Below, one piece after another: positions 53,801 through 64,000 of a stretch of DNA of 64,000 nt. The notes under the pieces were generated by a model. It was not told the origin of the DNA, made no database searches, and was given only the letters and a program-made list of their open reading frames with translations. Source of the stretch: Streptomyces sp. NBC_00286 (GTDB taxonomy: Bacteria > Actinomycetota > Actinomycetes > Streptomycetales > Streptomycetaceae); assembly GCF_036173125.1 (NCBI RefSeq), contig NZ_CP108054.1:6601001-6665000 (forward strand). Direction: 5' to 3'. Both the position numbers and the translations under genes were made by a program. Position 1 is the stretch's first letter. Each line of letters begins with the position of its first letter.

Positions 53801-56800
53801 CCGCGTCGTCGAGGACTGGAACGACACGGCCGCCCCGTTCCCGGACGGAACACCCCTGCACGAAGTGATCGCCGAGCGGGCCCGGCTGGCCCCCGGCGCG
53901 GTGGCCGTGCAGGCCGAGGACGCCGTCCTCACCTACGGGGAGCTGGACGCCCGGGCGAACGCCGTGGCCCACGCGCTGACCGCGGCCGGTGTCGAGCCCG
54001 GCGTCCCGGTGGGCGTGTGCATGGACCGCGGCCTCGACCTCGCCGCCGTGCTGCTCGGCATCTGGAAGGCGGGCGCGGGCTACCTGCCGCTCGACCCCGG
54101 CTACCCGGCGGACCGCCTCGCGTTCATGATCGACGACGCCGGCGCCGGCACGGTGATCACCGAGCGGTCCCTCACCGGACGGCTGCCGGACTTCGACGGC
54201 CTCCTGCTGCATGCCGAGGACCTGGCAGGAACGGCGGCGGAGCCGCCTGCGGTCACGGTGTCCCCGGACGACCTCGCCTACGTCATCTACACATCGGGCT
54301 CGACCGGCCGCCCCAAGGGCGTCGCGATCGAGCACGGCGGGCTGGTGCAGCGCGTGCTGTCGCTGCAGGACCGGTACCCGCTGTCGGACTCCGACCGAGT
54401 GCTCCAGAAGACGCCGTTCACCTTCGACGTCTCGGTCCTGGACCTGTTCTGGCCCCTGGCGGCGGGCTCCGTCGTGGTGATGGCACGACCGGGAGGCCAC
54501 ACCGACGCGGGTTACATGACGCAGGTCGTGACCGAGGAGCGGATCACGGTGCTGCACTTCGTGCCGTCGATGCTCGAGGCGCTCCTGGACTACGGCTTCA
54601 CCCCGCCACGCGATCTGCGGCTGGTCTTCTGCATGGGCGAGGCACTGACAACCCGCCTGGTGGACCGCTTCGCCGCGGTCAGCGACGCCGAACTGCACGA
54701 CGGCTACGGCCCGACCGAGGCCACCATCGCGATGATCTTCTCGGCCCCCGAGGCGGGCGCCGACGGCGCGTTCGTCCCCATCGGGCGGCCGATCGCCAAC
54801 ACCGAGATCTACATCGTCGACGACACCCTCGAGCCCGTCCCGGTCGGTGTGCCGGGCGAGCTGTGCATCGGCGGCATCGGCATCGCCCGCGGCTACCTCC
54901 GGCGCGGCGGACTGACCGCCGAACGTTTCGTCGCCGACCCGTTCAGCCGGCGCCCCGGGGCGCGCCTCTACCGCACCGGCGACCTGGCCCGGTACCGCGC
55001 CGACGGCGTGATCGAGTTCCTGGGCCGCGCCGACCAGCAGGTGAAGGTGCGCGGCTTCCGGGTGGAGCCGGGCGAGATCGAGGAGGTTCTGGCCGGGCAC
55101 CCGGCCGTCCGCGAGGCAGTCGTCGTGGCCGACGGCGGCCGCCTGGTCGCCTACCTCACCGCGACCGGCGGCAGCCCTCTGCCCGGGATCCCCGAACTCC
55201 GCGCGTTCGCGGGGCGAAGCCTGCCCGAATACATGGTCCCGGCGGTGTTCGTCGTCCTGGAGGCCATGCCGCTGACGCCCAGCGGAAAACTGGACCGCAA
55301 GGCCCTGCCCGCGCCCGACTCCGGTCGGCTGGCCCTGGACACCGGCTACGTCGCACCGCGCACCCCGACCGAACGTGTGATCGCCGAGGTGTGGTCCGAG
55401 GTGCTCGACGTGGACCGGGTCGGCGTCCACGACAACTTCTTCGAGCTGGGCGGCGACTCGATCATGTCCGTTCAGCTCGTCTCCCGGGCCAGGGCCCGCG
55501 GCGTGGGTCTGTCACCCAAGCTGGTGTTCGATCACCAGACGGTCGCGGCACTGGCGGCCGTCGCGGGAGTTGCGGACATCCGCGCCGAACAGGGCGTGGT
55601 CACCGGTGAGGCGCCGCTGACCCCGATCCAGCAGTGGTTCTACGGACTGAGCCTGCCGGAGCGGAACCACTTCAACCAGTCGGTCCTGCTCGACGTGACC
55701 GGTGCCGACCACGCCGCGCTGGACCTGGCCGTCCGGTCGCTGCTGGCCCACCACGACGCGCTGCGCCTGCGCTCGGACGGCTCACGCATGTGGTTCACCG
55801 AGCCCGACGATCAGGGCCTGGAGGAAGCGAACGGCCGCACGGAGGACGACGTCCAGGCGAGCCTCGACCTGGTGAACGGCCCGGTCGCCCGGTTCGTGCG
55901 GCTGTCCGAGGACCGGCTGCTGATCGCCGTGCACCACATGGCCGTCGACGGCGTGTCCTGGCGCATCCTCGTCGAGGACCTCGCCACCGCCTACCAGCAG
56001 GCACAGTCGGGGCAGAAGATCACGCCCGGCGCGAAGACGACCTCGTTCAAGGAATGGGCACACCGCCTGGACCAGGCAACCGACCCGGACGAGAACAAGT
56101 ACTGGGACTCGATCCCCGTCACCGAGCTGCCCCTGGAACACCCGGGCGAGCGAAACACGGTCGAGTCGGCCGAGACGGTCGCCGTCGCGCTCGACGAGGA
56201 CGAGACCCGGGCGCTGCTGACGCAGGTGCCTGCGGTGTACCGGACGCAGATCAACGACGTGCTGCTGACCGCACTCGCGCAGACCCTGGCGGCGTGGACG
56301 GGCCAGGAGACCGTCTCGGTCGCACTGGAGGGCCACGGCCGCGAGGACCTGTTCGACGACGTCGACGTCTCCCGCACCGTGGGCTGGTTCACCTCCCTGT
56401 TCCCGGTGGCGCTCACTCCCGGCGACCACGGCCCGGGCTCGGCGCTGAAGGCGGTCAAGGAACAGCTCCGCGCCGTCCCCCGTCGCGGTGTCGGCTACGG
56501 CCTGACCCACGACCTGACCGCCCTGCCCACCGGGCTGGTGTTCAACTACCTCGGGCGCTTCGACGCGCTGACCTCCGCGGGTCTGTTCGCGATCACCGAC
56601 GAGCCCGCGGGCGACACGGAAGCGTCCACAGGCGACCGCGCGCACATCATCGACGTCAACGGGGCGGTGTCCGGCGGACGGCTGAGCCTGGCATGGACGT
56701 ACTCGTCGAACCTGCACGACCGCGTGACGGTCGAGGGCCTGGCCAGGGAGTTCGTCGTCCGGCTGCGCGCGCTGATCGAGCACTGCCTGACCGAGGAGGC

Positions 56801-59800
56801 TGGTGGCCTGACCCCGTCGGACGTGCCGCTGGCCAGGTTGAACCAGGTGACCCTGGACCGGCTGGTGGCCGGCGACCGCCAGGTCGAGGACGTCTATCCG
56901 CTGTCGCCGCTGCAGCACGGCATGCTGTTCCACGCGCTGGCCGAACCCGACTCCGGCCTCTACGTCGAGCAGATCCACTGGCGGCTCGAAGGCGACCTCG
57001 ACGTCGACCGGATGCGCGCCGCCTGGCAGAACGTCCTGGACCGGCACCCCATTCTGCGCACCGGATTCGTGTGGGAGGGCGTGCCGCGGCCGCTGCAGGT
57101 CGTCCGCGCCGATGTCTCCGTCCCGTGCGAGTATCACGACCTGTCTCCCATGGCCGTGGACGGCCGGGAGCCGCACATCGCCCGGCTGCTCGAGCAGGAC
57201 CGCGTCGAGGGGTTCGACTTCGGGGCCGCGCCGTTGATGAAGGTGCGTGTGCTGCGCACGGACGACTCGCAGTACCACCTGGTGTGGAGCTTCCATCACG
57301 TCCTGCTGGACGGGTGGAGTGTCACCGCCGTCCTGGGAGAGGTCTTCGCCTCCTACAGCGGAACCGGCCTCGCCGCCGACGGTCGCTCCTACCGCGAGTT
57401 CATCGGCTGGCTCGGTGAACAGGACCTGGGTGCCGCGCAGGCGTACTGGCGGGAGGTCCTGGCTGGCTTCGAGACACCGACGGCACTTCCGGGCGACGGG
57501 TCCGGCACCTCTGCGGAGGGCGCCGAGCCGGGCCGGGTGGGCGCGGAGCTGTCGGCCGAGGCCGCGGCCGGTCTGGGTTCGGTGGCGCGGGCGGCGCGGG
57601 TGACGGTGAACTCGGTGGCGCAGGCTGCTTGGGGTCTGGTGCTGTCGCGGTTCGGCGGTGGTGCGGATGTGGTGTTCGGCACGACGGTGTCGGGTCGTCC
57701 GGCGGGCCTCGACGGTGTCGAGGAGATGGTGGGTCTGTTCATCAACACCCTGCCGGTGCGGGTGCGGGTGGATGAGCGGGCGACGGTCGTGGATCTGCTG
57801 CAGCGGGTTCAGGACGATCAGGTGGCGTCGCGCGAGTTCGAGTTCAGTCCGCTGGCCGATGTGCAGCGGTGGAGCGAGATCCCGGCGGGCGGGTCGTTGT
57901 TCGACTCCCTGTTCGTCTTCGAGAACTTCCCGCTCGGCTCGACCGCTGAGTCCATGCAGGGCGGCCCGTTCCGGATCACCTCCGGCGAATGGCACGAGAA
58001 CACGAACTACCCCCTCACGGTCGTCGCGGTCCCGGGCGCGAGCCTGGAGATCGAAGCCTTTTACGACTGCTCCCGCTTCGCGGAGGCTCCGGTTCGGCGC
58101 CTGATCGACGCGTACGTCGGCCTGCTGGAGCAGATTGCGTGTGCTCGGTCGGACGCGTTGGTGGAGAGTCTGTCGGTGCTGGCCGAGGGTGAGCGGGAGC
58201 GGCTGCTGTCGGAGTGGAATGCGACGGCTGTGGAGTTGCCGGGTCTGCCGGTGCATGAGCTGGTGGCGGAGCAGACGCGGTTGCGTCCGGACGCCGTGGC
58301 AGTGGAGTTCGGTAAGGAGTCCGTCTCCTATGCCGAGTTGGATGCCCGTGCGAATCAGGTGGCGCATGCGCTGATCGCGGCGGGTGTGGAGCCGGGTTCG
58401 CTGGTCGGGGTCTGCCTGGACCGCAGTGCCGAAGTTCCCGCGGTCCTGCTCGGCGTGTGGAAGGCCGGGGCCGGTTATGTGCCGCTGGATCCGGGCTATC
58501 CGGCGGACCGTGTCGAGTTCATGCTGGCCGACGCCGATGTGCGGCTGGTGATAACCGAGCAGTCCTTCGCGGACCGGTTCGCAGAGGTGGTGCTGCTGGA
58601 CGACATCTCCGGCTCCACTGCCGATCCGGGTGTGGCGGTGGCTCCGGACGACGTCGCGTATGTGATGTTCACGTCGGGTTCGACGGGCAGGCCGAAGGGT
58701 GTGGTGGTCGAGCACCGGTCGGTGGTGCGGCTGGTGTGGGGTCAGACCTACGGCGGGTTCGGTCCGGACAGTACGCAAATGCTGTTGGCGCCCTTGGCGT
58801 TCGACGCCTCGACGTTCGAGCTGTGGGGTGCGCTGATCCACGGTGGCCGGCTCGTGGTCGCCCCGCCCGGTGTGGTGGGCGTGTCGGAGCTCGCGGGGCT
58901 GATCTCCGGTCACGGGGTGCGGAATCTGTGGCTGACTGCCTCTCTGTTCAACGCCGTGGTGGACGAGGATCCCTCGGTGCTGACCGGCCTCGATCGGATT
59001 CTGGTCGGTGGTGAGGCCCTGTCCGTCCGCCATGTGCGGGCGGCACAGCAGGCGGTACCCGCCCTGCAGGTGGTCAACGGCTACGGCCCGACCGAGACGA
59101 CCACCTTCGCTTGCACGTATGTGGTTCCTCCGCTGGCGGAGGGGACGGTGTCGGTGCCGATCGGCCGGCCGATCGGTAACACCTCGGTGTTCGTGTTGGA
59201 CGGCCGGATGGAGCCGGTTCCGGTCGGTGTGGCGGGGGAGTTGTTCATCGGTGGCCCGGGTGTGGCGCGGGGTTATCTGAACCGTCCGGAGCTGACCGCT
59301 GAGCGGTTTTTGACCAGTCCGTTCGGTGGCGGCAGGTTGTACCGGACCGGTGATGTGGTGCGGTGGACGGCTCAGGGTGTGCTGGAGTTCGTCGGCCGTG
59401 TCGACGATCAGGTGAAGTTGCGTGGTTTCCGGATCGAGCCGGGCGAGGTCGAGGCGGCTGTGGCCGGACACCCCGCGGTTCGTGACGCGGTGGTGATGGT
59501 CCACGACCAGCGACTCATCGCCTACGTCACCCCGGCCGGCGAGGGTCTGGTCGAGCAGGAGGAGTTGCGGGAGTTCGTGGCCCGCTCCCTGCCGGAGTAC
59601 ATGGTCCCGGCCGTCGTCATGGTGCTGGAGAAACTGCCGCTGACTCCGAGCGGAAAGCTGGACCGTCGGGCGCTTCCTGCCCCTGAGGCCGTGCACGCCG
59701 AGTTCGTTGCCGCGCGGACCGAGACCGAGGCGGTCCTGGCCGAGGTGTGGGCCGAGGTGCTGGGTGTCGACCGGGTCGGCGTGCACGACAACTTCTTCGA

Positions 59801-62800
59801 GCTGGGCGGGGATTCGATCCTGTCGATCCAGGTCGTGGCGCGTGCTCGTGCGAGGGGGGTCGGAATCACTCCGAAGCTGGTGTTCGACCACCCCACGGTC
59901 GGTGCCCTGGCGTCGGTTGCCGGGGTGGAGTCCGTCCAGGCGGAGCAGGGCCTCGTCACCGGCGAGGCACCGCTGACGCCCATCCAGTCGTGGTTCTACG
60001 GCCTGGACCTGCCGGAGCGGAACCACTTCAACCAATCCGTACTGCTCGACGTGACCGGTGCCGACCGTGCTGCCCTCGATGCGGCCGTTCGGACCCTGAT
60101 CACCCATCACGATGCGCTGCGTCTGCGGTCGGACGGCTCGCGGCTGTGGTTTGCCGAGCCCGACGGTCAGGGCCTGGAGGACGCGGACGGCCGCACCGCG
60201 GACGATGTTCAGGCGAGCCTGGACCTGGTGAACGGCCCGGTCGCGCGGTTCGTGCTCCTGCCTGGGGACCGGCTGCTGATCGCCATTCACCACATGGCCG
60301 TGGACGGGGTCTCCTGGCGGATCCTGCTCGAAGACCTCGCCGCCGCCAGGAGCGGCGCGTCGCTGGCCCCCAAGACCACCTCGTTCAAGGAGTGGGCGAA
60401 GCGCCTCCGGCAGGCCAGTGACCCCTCGGAAGACGAGTACTGGGACAGCGTCCCGGTCACCGAACTGCCCGTCGACCGCCCCGCCGGCGACAACACCGTC
60501 GCCTCCGCCGAGTCGGTTGCGGTCGAGCTGGACGAGGAGACGACACGGGCGCTGCTGACACAGGTGCCCGCGGTCTACCGGACGCAGATCAACGACGTCC
60601 TGCTGACCGCGCTGGCCCAGACCCTGGCGACATGGACGCGGCAGGAGTCCGTTTCGGTCGCGCTGGAGGGGCACGGCCGCGAGGAACTGTTCGACGACGT
60701 CGACGTCTCCCGCACGGTCGGCTGGTTCACCTCCCTGTTCCCGGTCGCGCTCACCCCGGGCGCTGATCGCCCGGCCACCGCGCTGAAGGCGGTCAAGGAG
60801 CAACTGCGGGCCGTCCCACGGCGCGGTGTCGGCTACGGCCTGACCCACGACCTGACCGCCCTGCCCACCGGGCTGTCCTTCAACTACCTCGGGCAGTTCG
60901 ACACCGAGGGCTTCGACACGGTCAACGAACCCTCAGGTGCGGCGGAAGCCGCAACGGGTCGCCGAGCGCACCTGGTCGAGGTCAACGCCGCGGTCTCCGG
61001 TGGCCGTCTGAGCGTCACGTGGACCTATTCGGCCCACCTCCATGACCGCCCGACGGTCGAGGGGCTGGCGGACGAGTTCCTGATCCGGTTGCGGGAGTTG
61101 ATCGAGCATTGCCTGACCGAGGAGGCCGGTGGCCTGACTCCGTCGGACGTGCCGCTGGCACGCTTGGACCAGGCGTCGCTGGACCGGCTGGTGGGCGGCG
61201 ATCGCCAGGTCGAGGACGTGTATCCGCTGTCGCCGCTGCAGCACGGCATGTTGTTCCACGCGCTGGCCGAGCCCGACTCCGGCCTGTATGTCGAGCAGAT
61301 CCACTGGCGGCTCGAAGGCGACCTGGACATCGACCGGATGCGCGCCGCCTGGCAGAAGGCGATGGACCAACACGCCATCCTGCGCACGGGATTCGTGTGG
61401 GAAGGAGTACCGCGGCCCCTTCAGGTGGTGCGTCGCGGGCAGGACGTTCCGTTCGAGTTCCATGACGTCTCAGGACTGCCGGAGGCCGAGCAAGAGGCCT
61501 GGTTGCAGGGCCTGCTCGACGCGGACCGTGTCCGTGGCTTCGACTTGAGTGCGCCGCCGCTGATGCGGGTCCACCTCGTACGGGAGTCCTCCGAGGCCCA
61601 CGTGTTGGTGTGGTCGTTCCACCACATCCTGCTCGACGGGTGGAGCACCAGCACGGTCCTCGCCGATGTCTTCGCCGGCAGCGTCGAGTCCGTCGTACGG
61701 CGTCCGTATCGGGAGTTCATCGGATGGCTGGACGAGCAGGACGCTGATGCCGCGGAGACGTACTGGCGTGGGGCCCTGGCCGGCTTCACCGAGTCGACCC
61801 CCCTGGGCATCGACCGCCCGGCCGCCGGACCGGAAGTCGAGCCCCGCACCCACGGTGTCGTCTTGAGCGCGGACACCTCATCGGCGTTGTCGGTGTTGGC
61901 GCGTTCGCGTCGGGTGACGGTGAATGCGGTGGTGCAGGCGGCGTGGGCGTTGTTGCTGGCGCGGGTCAGTGGTGAGCGGGATGTGGTGTTCGGGACGACG
62001 GTGTCCGGTCGGCCGGCTGATCTTGCGGGTGTCGAGGGCATGGTGGGTCTGTTCATCAACACGCTCCCGGTGCGCGTTCAGACGGGTGACGGTTCGGTGC
62101 TGGATCTGGTGGAGCGGGTGCACCGGGATCAGGCGGAGTTGCGGCGGTTCGACTATGCGCCGTTGGCGGATGTGCAGCGGTGGAGTGATGTGGCGGCCGG
62201 TGAGCCGTTGTTCGAGTCGTTGTTCGTGTTCGAGAACTATCCGCTGGGCCAGAGCGGTACGGGTTCGTCGGATGGGGTGCGGGTTGTTCCGGCGGGGGTG
62301 CGGGAGCACACGAACTATCCGCTGACCGCGGTGGTCATGCCGGGTGAACGGATGGCGTTGCAGCTGTTGTTCGATCCGCGTCGGTTCGATGCCGGGGCGG
62401 TCGAGTGGCTGGCGGGTGCGTATGAGCGGCTGCTGGAGCAGTTGGTGGCCGCGCCGGATGTTCCGGTCGATGAGCTGTCGGTGCTTTCTGACGATGAGCG
62501 TGCTCGTCTGGTGGTGGGGTGGAACGACACGGCTGTGGAGGTTCGGCCGGGTCTGGTGCATGAGTGGGTGTCCGCTCAGCCCGGGGACGGGGTGGCGGTC
62601 CGTTTCGGCGATGTCACGTTGTCGTATGGGGAGTTGGTGGCGCGGGCGGACCGGTTGGCGTGGGTGTTGCGGTCGCGTGGTGTGGGTGCGGGTTCGCTGG
62701 TCGGTGTGTGTTTGCGGCGGTCGGTGGATGTGCCGGTGGTGTGGCTGGCGGTGCTGAAGGCGGGTGCGGCTTTCGTGCCGCTGGATCCGGAGTATCCGGC

Positions 62801-64000
62801 CGGCCGGCTGCGCTTCATGCTGACGGACAGCGGCGCGCAGCTGCTGGTCACCCACGGCGAGTTGGTGGAGCGGCTTCCGGAGCATGACGCGGATGTCCTG
62901 CTGGTCGACGGAGCGGACCTGGACCTGTCCGCTCCTGCCGGGCCGGTTGCCGCGGTGGAGGTGGGGTCGTCGGATGTGGCGTATGTGATTTATACGTCGG
63001 GTTCGACGGGGCGGCCGAAGGGTGTGCTGGTCGAGCACGGGGGTCTGGCGAACCTGATCGGTGCGGCGGGTGCCGACTTCAATCTGGGCCCGGATGCGCG
63101 GGTGTTGCAGTTCTCCTCGCCGAGTTTCGACGGTGCGGTGTGGGAGACGTTCATGGCGCTGGCCTGGGGTGGTGCACTGTGTCTGAGCCGGCGCGGGCAT
63201 GGGTTTGCCGCCGATGAGCTGGTGGGTCAGGTCGTGGCGGAGGGGATCTCGCATGTGATGCTGCCGCCGTCGGTGCTGTCGGTGGTCGATGAGCTGCCGG
63301 GTGTGCGGGTGGTGATCGCGGGGGGTGAGAAGTGCTCGCCGCAGCTGGCCGCAAAGTTCCCGCAGGCTCGGTTCGTCAATGCGTACGGGCCGACTGAGGG
63401 CACGGTGTGTGTGTCGGTGATGCCGGTGGACGGGCCGGTGACGGCGGTGAGTGTGCCGATCGGTCGTCCGTTGCCCAATACCCGGCTGTATGTGCTGGAC
63501 GGGCGGATGGAACCGGTTCCGGTCGGTGTCGCCGGTGAGCTGTTCGTGGGTGGTCATGGTGTGACGCGTGGCTATCTGGGCCGGCCGGGTCTGACCGCGC
63601 AACGGTTCGTGGCGGATCCGTTCGGCGGGGTGCCGGGGGGCCGGTTGTATCGGACCGGTGACCTGGTGCGCCGGCTGGCGGATGGCACGTTGGAGTACAT
63701 CGACCGCGCGGACGACCAGGTGAAACTGCGGGGCTTCCGGGTCGAGTTGGGCGAGATCGAGGCCGCCCTCACCCGCCACCCCGGTATCCGGGACGCCGCC
63801 GTCACCGTCCGCGACGGCCGGCTCGTGGCCTATCTGATCGAGTCGGCTGGGGTGGCGGACGAGGAGTTGCGTGCGGGGTTGCAGCGGACGCTGCCCGAGC
63901 ACATGGTCCCGGCGATCTATATGAGGCTCGAGGCGTTCCCCCGGACCCCGGGTGGGAAACTCGACCGCCGCGCACTCCCCGCACCTGCCGCCCCCCACGC
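41841..64000 (+). CDS. Giant non-ribosomal peptide synthetase 2 (at least six modules, runs off the window)
   Basis: The start is ATG 41841, 7 bases after GGAGG and overlapping the NRPS1 stop by one base (TGATG); ATG 41838, one codon earlier in the same frame, is equally allowed. The frame stays open to the window end, giving 7386 residues without a stop. The short N-terminal leader before [13 protein letters not shown] may be the acceptor docking element for NRPS1. The order is C-A-T / C-A-T-E / C-A-T / C-A-T-E / C-A-T-E / C-A. Condensation types match the upstream stereochemistry in each case. Predicted residues are L-aromatic, D-Val-like, unassigned, D-unassigned, D-Val, aromatic. The last A domain is cut just after motif A10. 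No thioesterase is present in the window. Confidence 0.95.
41880..44985 (+). other. NRPS module 7: C-A-T, aromatic, no epimerase
   Basis: The first condensation domain (HHLLLDGWS) is DCL-type, fitting the epimerase at the end of NRPS1. The A domain has the same D-G-W-M-V-A-A-V-C-K code as module 6 and is almost identical in DNA. The carrier [11 protein letters not shown] with [10 protein letters not shown] is the type followed by an LCL domain, and no E domain follows, so the residue stays L. Confidence 0.85.
43182..44696 (+). repeat. Repeat R1, copy b (module 7 A domain)
   Basis: Starts abruptly at the C-A linker (CTGTCGGTGCTTTCTGACG) and covers almost the whole A domain. It matches module 6 to 44536 and module 12 to about 44696 (offset of 19293), so modules 7 and 12 share the A9-A10 end that module 6 lacks. 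Confidence 0.85.
45000..49352 (+). other. NRPS module 8: C-A-T-E, Val-like, epimerising
   Basis: LCL-type condensation domain ([24 protein letters not shown]). The pocket code D-V-F-W-L-G-G-T-F-K ([10 protein letters not shown]) differs from modules 5 and 11 only at position 236 (Val for Ala), otherwise a valine code. The epimerase motifs are complete. Confidence 0.85.
45319..45674 (+). repeat. Repeat R3, copy a (C domain of module 8)
   Basis: These 356 bases, covering the [10 protein letters not shown] catalytic motif of C8, appear identical to 52786-53141 in C10 (offset of 7467), while the flanks diverge sharply. Confidence 0.85.
49356..52460 (+). other. NRPS module 9: C-A-T, unassigned substrate, no epimerase
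   Basis: DCL-type condensation domain. The A domain is unlike the others: [28 protein letters not shown] and [11 protein letters not shown] give a tentative code D-L-Q-Q-A-T-V-A-D-K. The A5 motif is YGSTE instead of YGPTE and the usual GGE is TGSD. I cannot match this to a known amino acid. The carrier lacks an epimerase, so the residue stays L. Confidence 0.75.
52500..56877 (+). other. NRPS module 10: C-A-T-E, unassigned substrate, epimerising
   Basis: LCL-type condensation domain. The A domain ([46 protein letters not shown]) gives a tentative code D-V-L-H-F-M-G-I-A-K. Its frame resembles A domains for polar or siderophore-type residues, but the code is not one I recognise. The carrier [10 protein letters not shown] is followed by a complete epimerase. 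Confidence 0.75.
52786..53141 (+). repeat. Repeat R3, copy b (C domain of module 10)
   Basis: Second copy of the C8 cassette. Further similarity continues in pieces to about 53520. Confidence 0.85.
56880..61203 (+). other. NRPS module 11: C-A-T-E, Val, epimerising (copy of module 5)
   Basis: DCL-type condensation domain ([19 protein letters not shown]). The valine code D-A-F-W-L-G-G-T-F-K is identical to module 5, and most of the C-terminal half of the C domain, the A domain and the carrier are near-identical in DNA. The epimerase is complete. Confidence 0.85.
57562..60035 (+). repeat. Repeat R2, copy b (module 11)
   Basis: Second copy of the module 5 block. Together with R1 and the E5/C6 stretch at 37290-37560 (equal to about 61045-61330), it shows that modules 5-6 and 11-12 are one duplicated pair. 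Confidence 0.8.
61207..64000 (+). other. NRPS module 12 (partial): C-A, aromatic (copy of module 6)
   Basis: DCL-type condensation domain (HHILLDGWS). The A domain carries the module 6/7 code D-G-W-M-V-A-A-V-C-K. The window ends just after [11 protein letters not shown], before the carrier, so epimerisation or termination cannot be judged. Confidence 0.85.
61881..63989 (+). repeat. Repeat R1, copy c (module 12)
   Basis: The left part matches module 6 (38131-40079) and the right part, through A10, matches module 7 (to 44696). This copy is therefore a hybrid that joins both relatives. Confidence 0.85.

Noticed and set aside
41901..55430. A 4509-codon open frame on the minus strand across NRPS2, and a similar one at 55782-60848
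   Set aside because: Same shadow effect. They repeat wherever the plus-strand modules repeat and have no ribosome sites or recognisable domains.
63800..64000. A possible end of the assembly line in the window
   Set aside because: NRPS2 is still open at base 64000, just after motif A10, with no carrier, thioesterase or terminal C domain, so it continues outside.

Overview
The window looks like a piece of a Streptomyces chromosome, possibly an accessory or arm-like region. It is very GC-rich with strongly G/C-biased third codon positions, uses GTG and TTG starts freely, has long perfect hairpins between genes, and carries rare TTA leucine codons in three genes. The species cannot be named from the sequence.

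Bases 1-7401 hold ordinary single genes. These are the tail of a GGDEF protein, a secreted GH59-type glycosidase on the minus strand with a LacI-type operator upstream, a small glutamine-rich protein, a subtilisin-fold protein that has lost two of its three catalytic residues, and a secreted vanadium-haloperoxidase/PAP2 enzyme with a TTA codon. Convincing hairpin terminators separate most of them.

Bases about 7420-16290 are a gene graveyard. In order they hold an IS701-like remnant, a DUF2637 membrane protein running into a truncated Fe/Mn superoxide dismutase, broken peptide/metallophore ABC ATPases, an AraC tail, a zinc ABC ATPase with two frameshifts and a Zur-box-like site, a winged-helix regulator, an IS3 orfA stub, an ABC exporter operon collapsed by internal deletion, an intact two-component system (kinase with a TTA codon), a decayed IS630 element with perfect ends, and an IS5-type transposase tail.

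Bases 16765-64000 are two collinear, translationally coupled giant NRPS genes; the second runs off the window. NRPS1 (8358 aa) is A-NMT-T followed by five C-A-T-E modules. NRPS2 is C-A-T / C-A-T-E / C-A-T / C-A-T-E / C-A-T-E / C-A and continues beyond the end. Twelve modules are visible and 8 of the 11 complete ones epimerise. Condensation-domain subtypes follow the epimerase pattern throughout (LCL after modules without E, DCL after modules with E), which supports the reading. Binding-pocket codes read by eye suggest N-methyl-Val, D-Ile-like, D-Ile-like, D-Thr, D-Val, D-aromatic, L-aromatic, D-Val-like, unknown, D-unknown, D-Val, aromatic. No thioesterase, tailoring enzyme, MbtH protein or exporter is inside the window, so the full product cannot be deduced. 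The assembly line is a mosaic of near-identical DNA blocks: modules 5-6 are repeated as 11-12, one aromatic A-domain cassette occurs three times, and a C-domain cassette occurs twice. A single TTA codon in the first module makes the whole line a candidate for bldA control.
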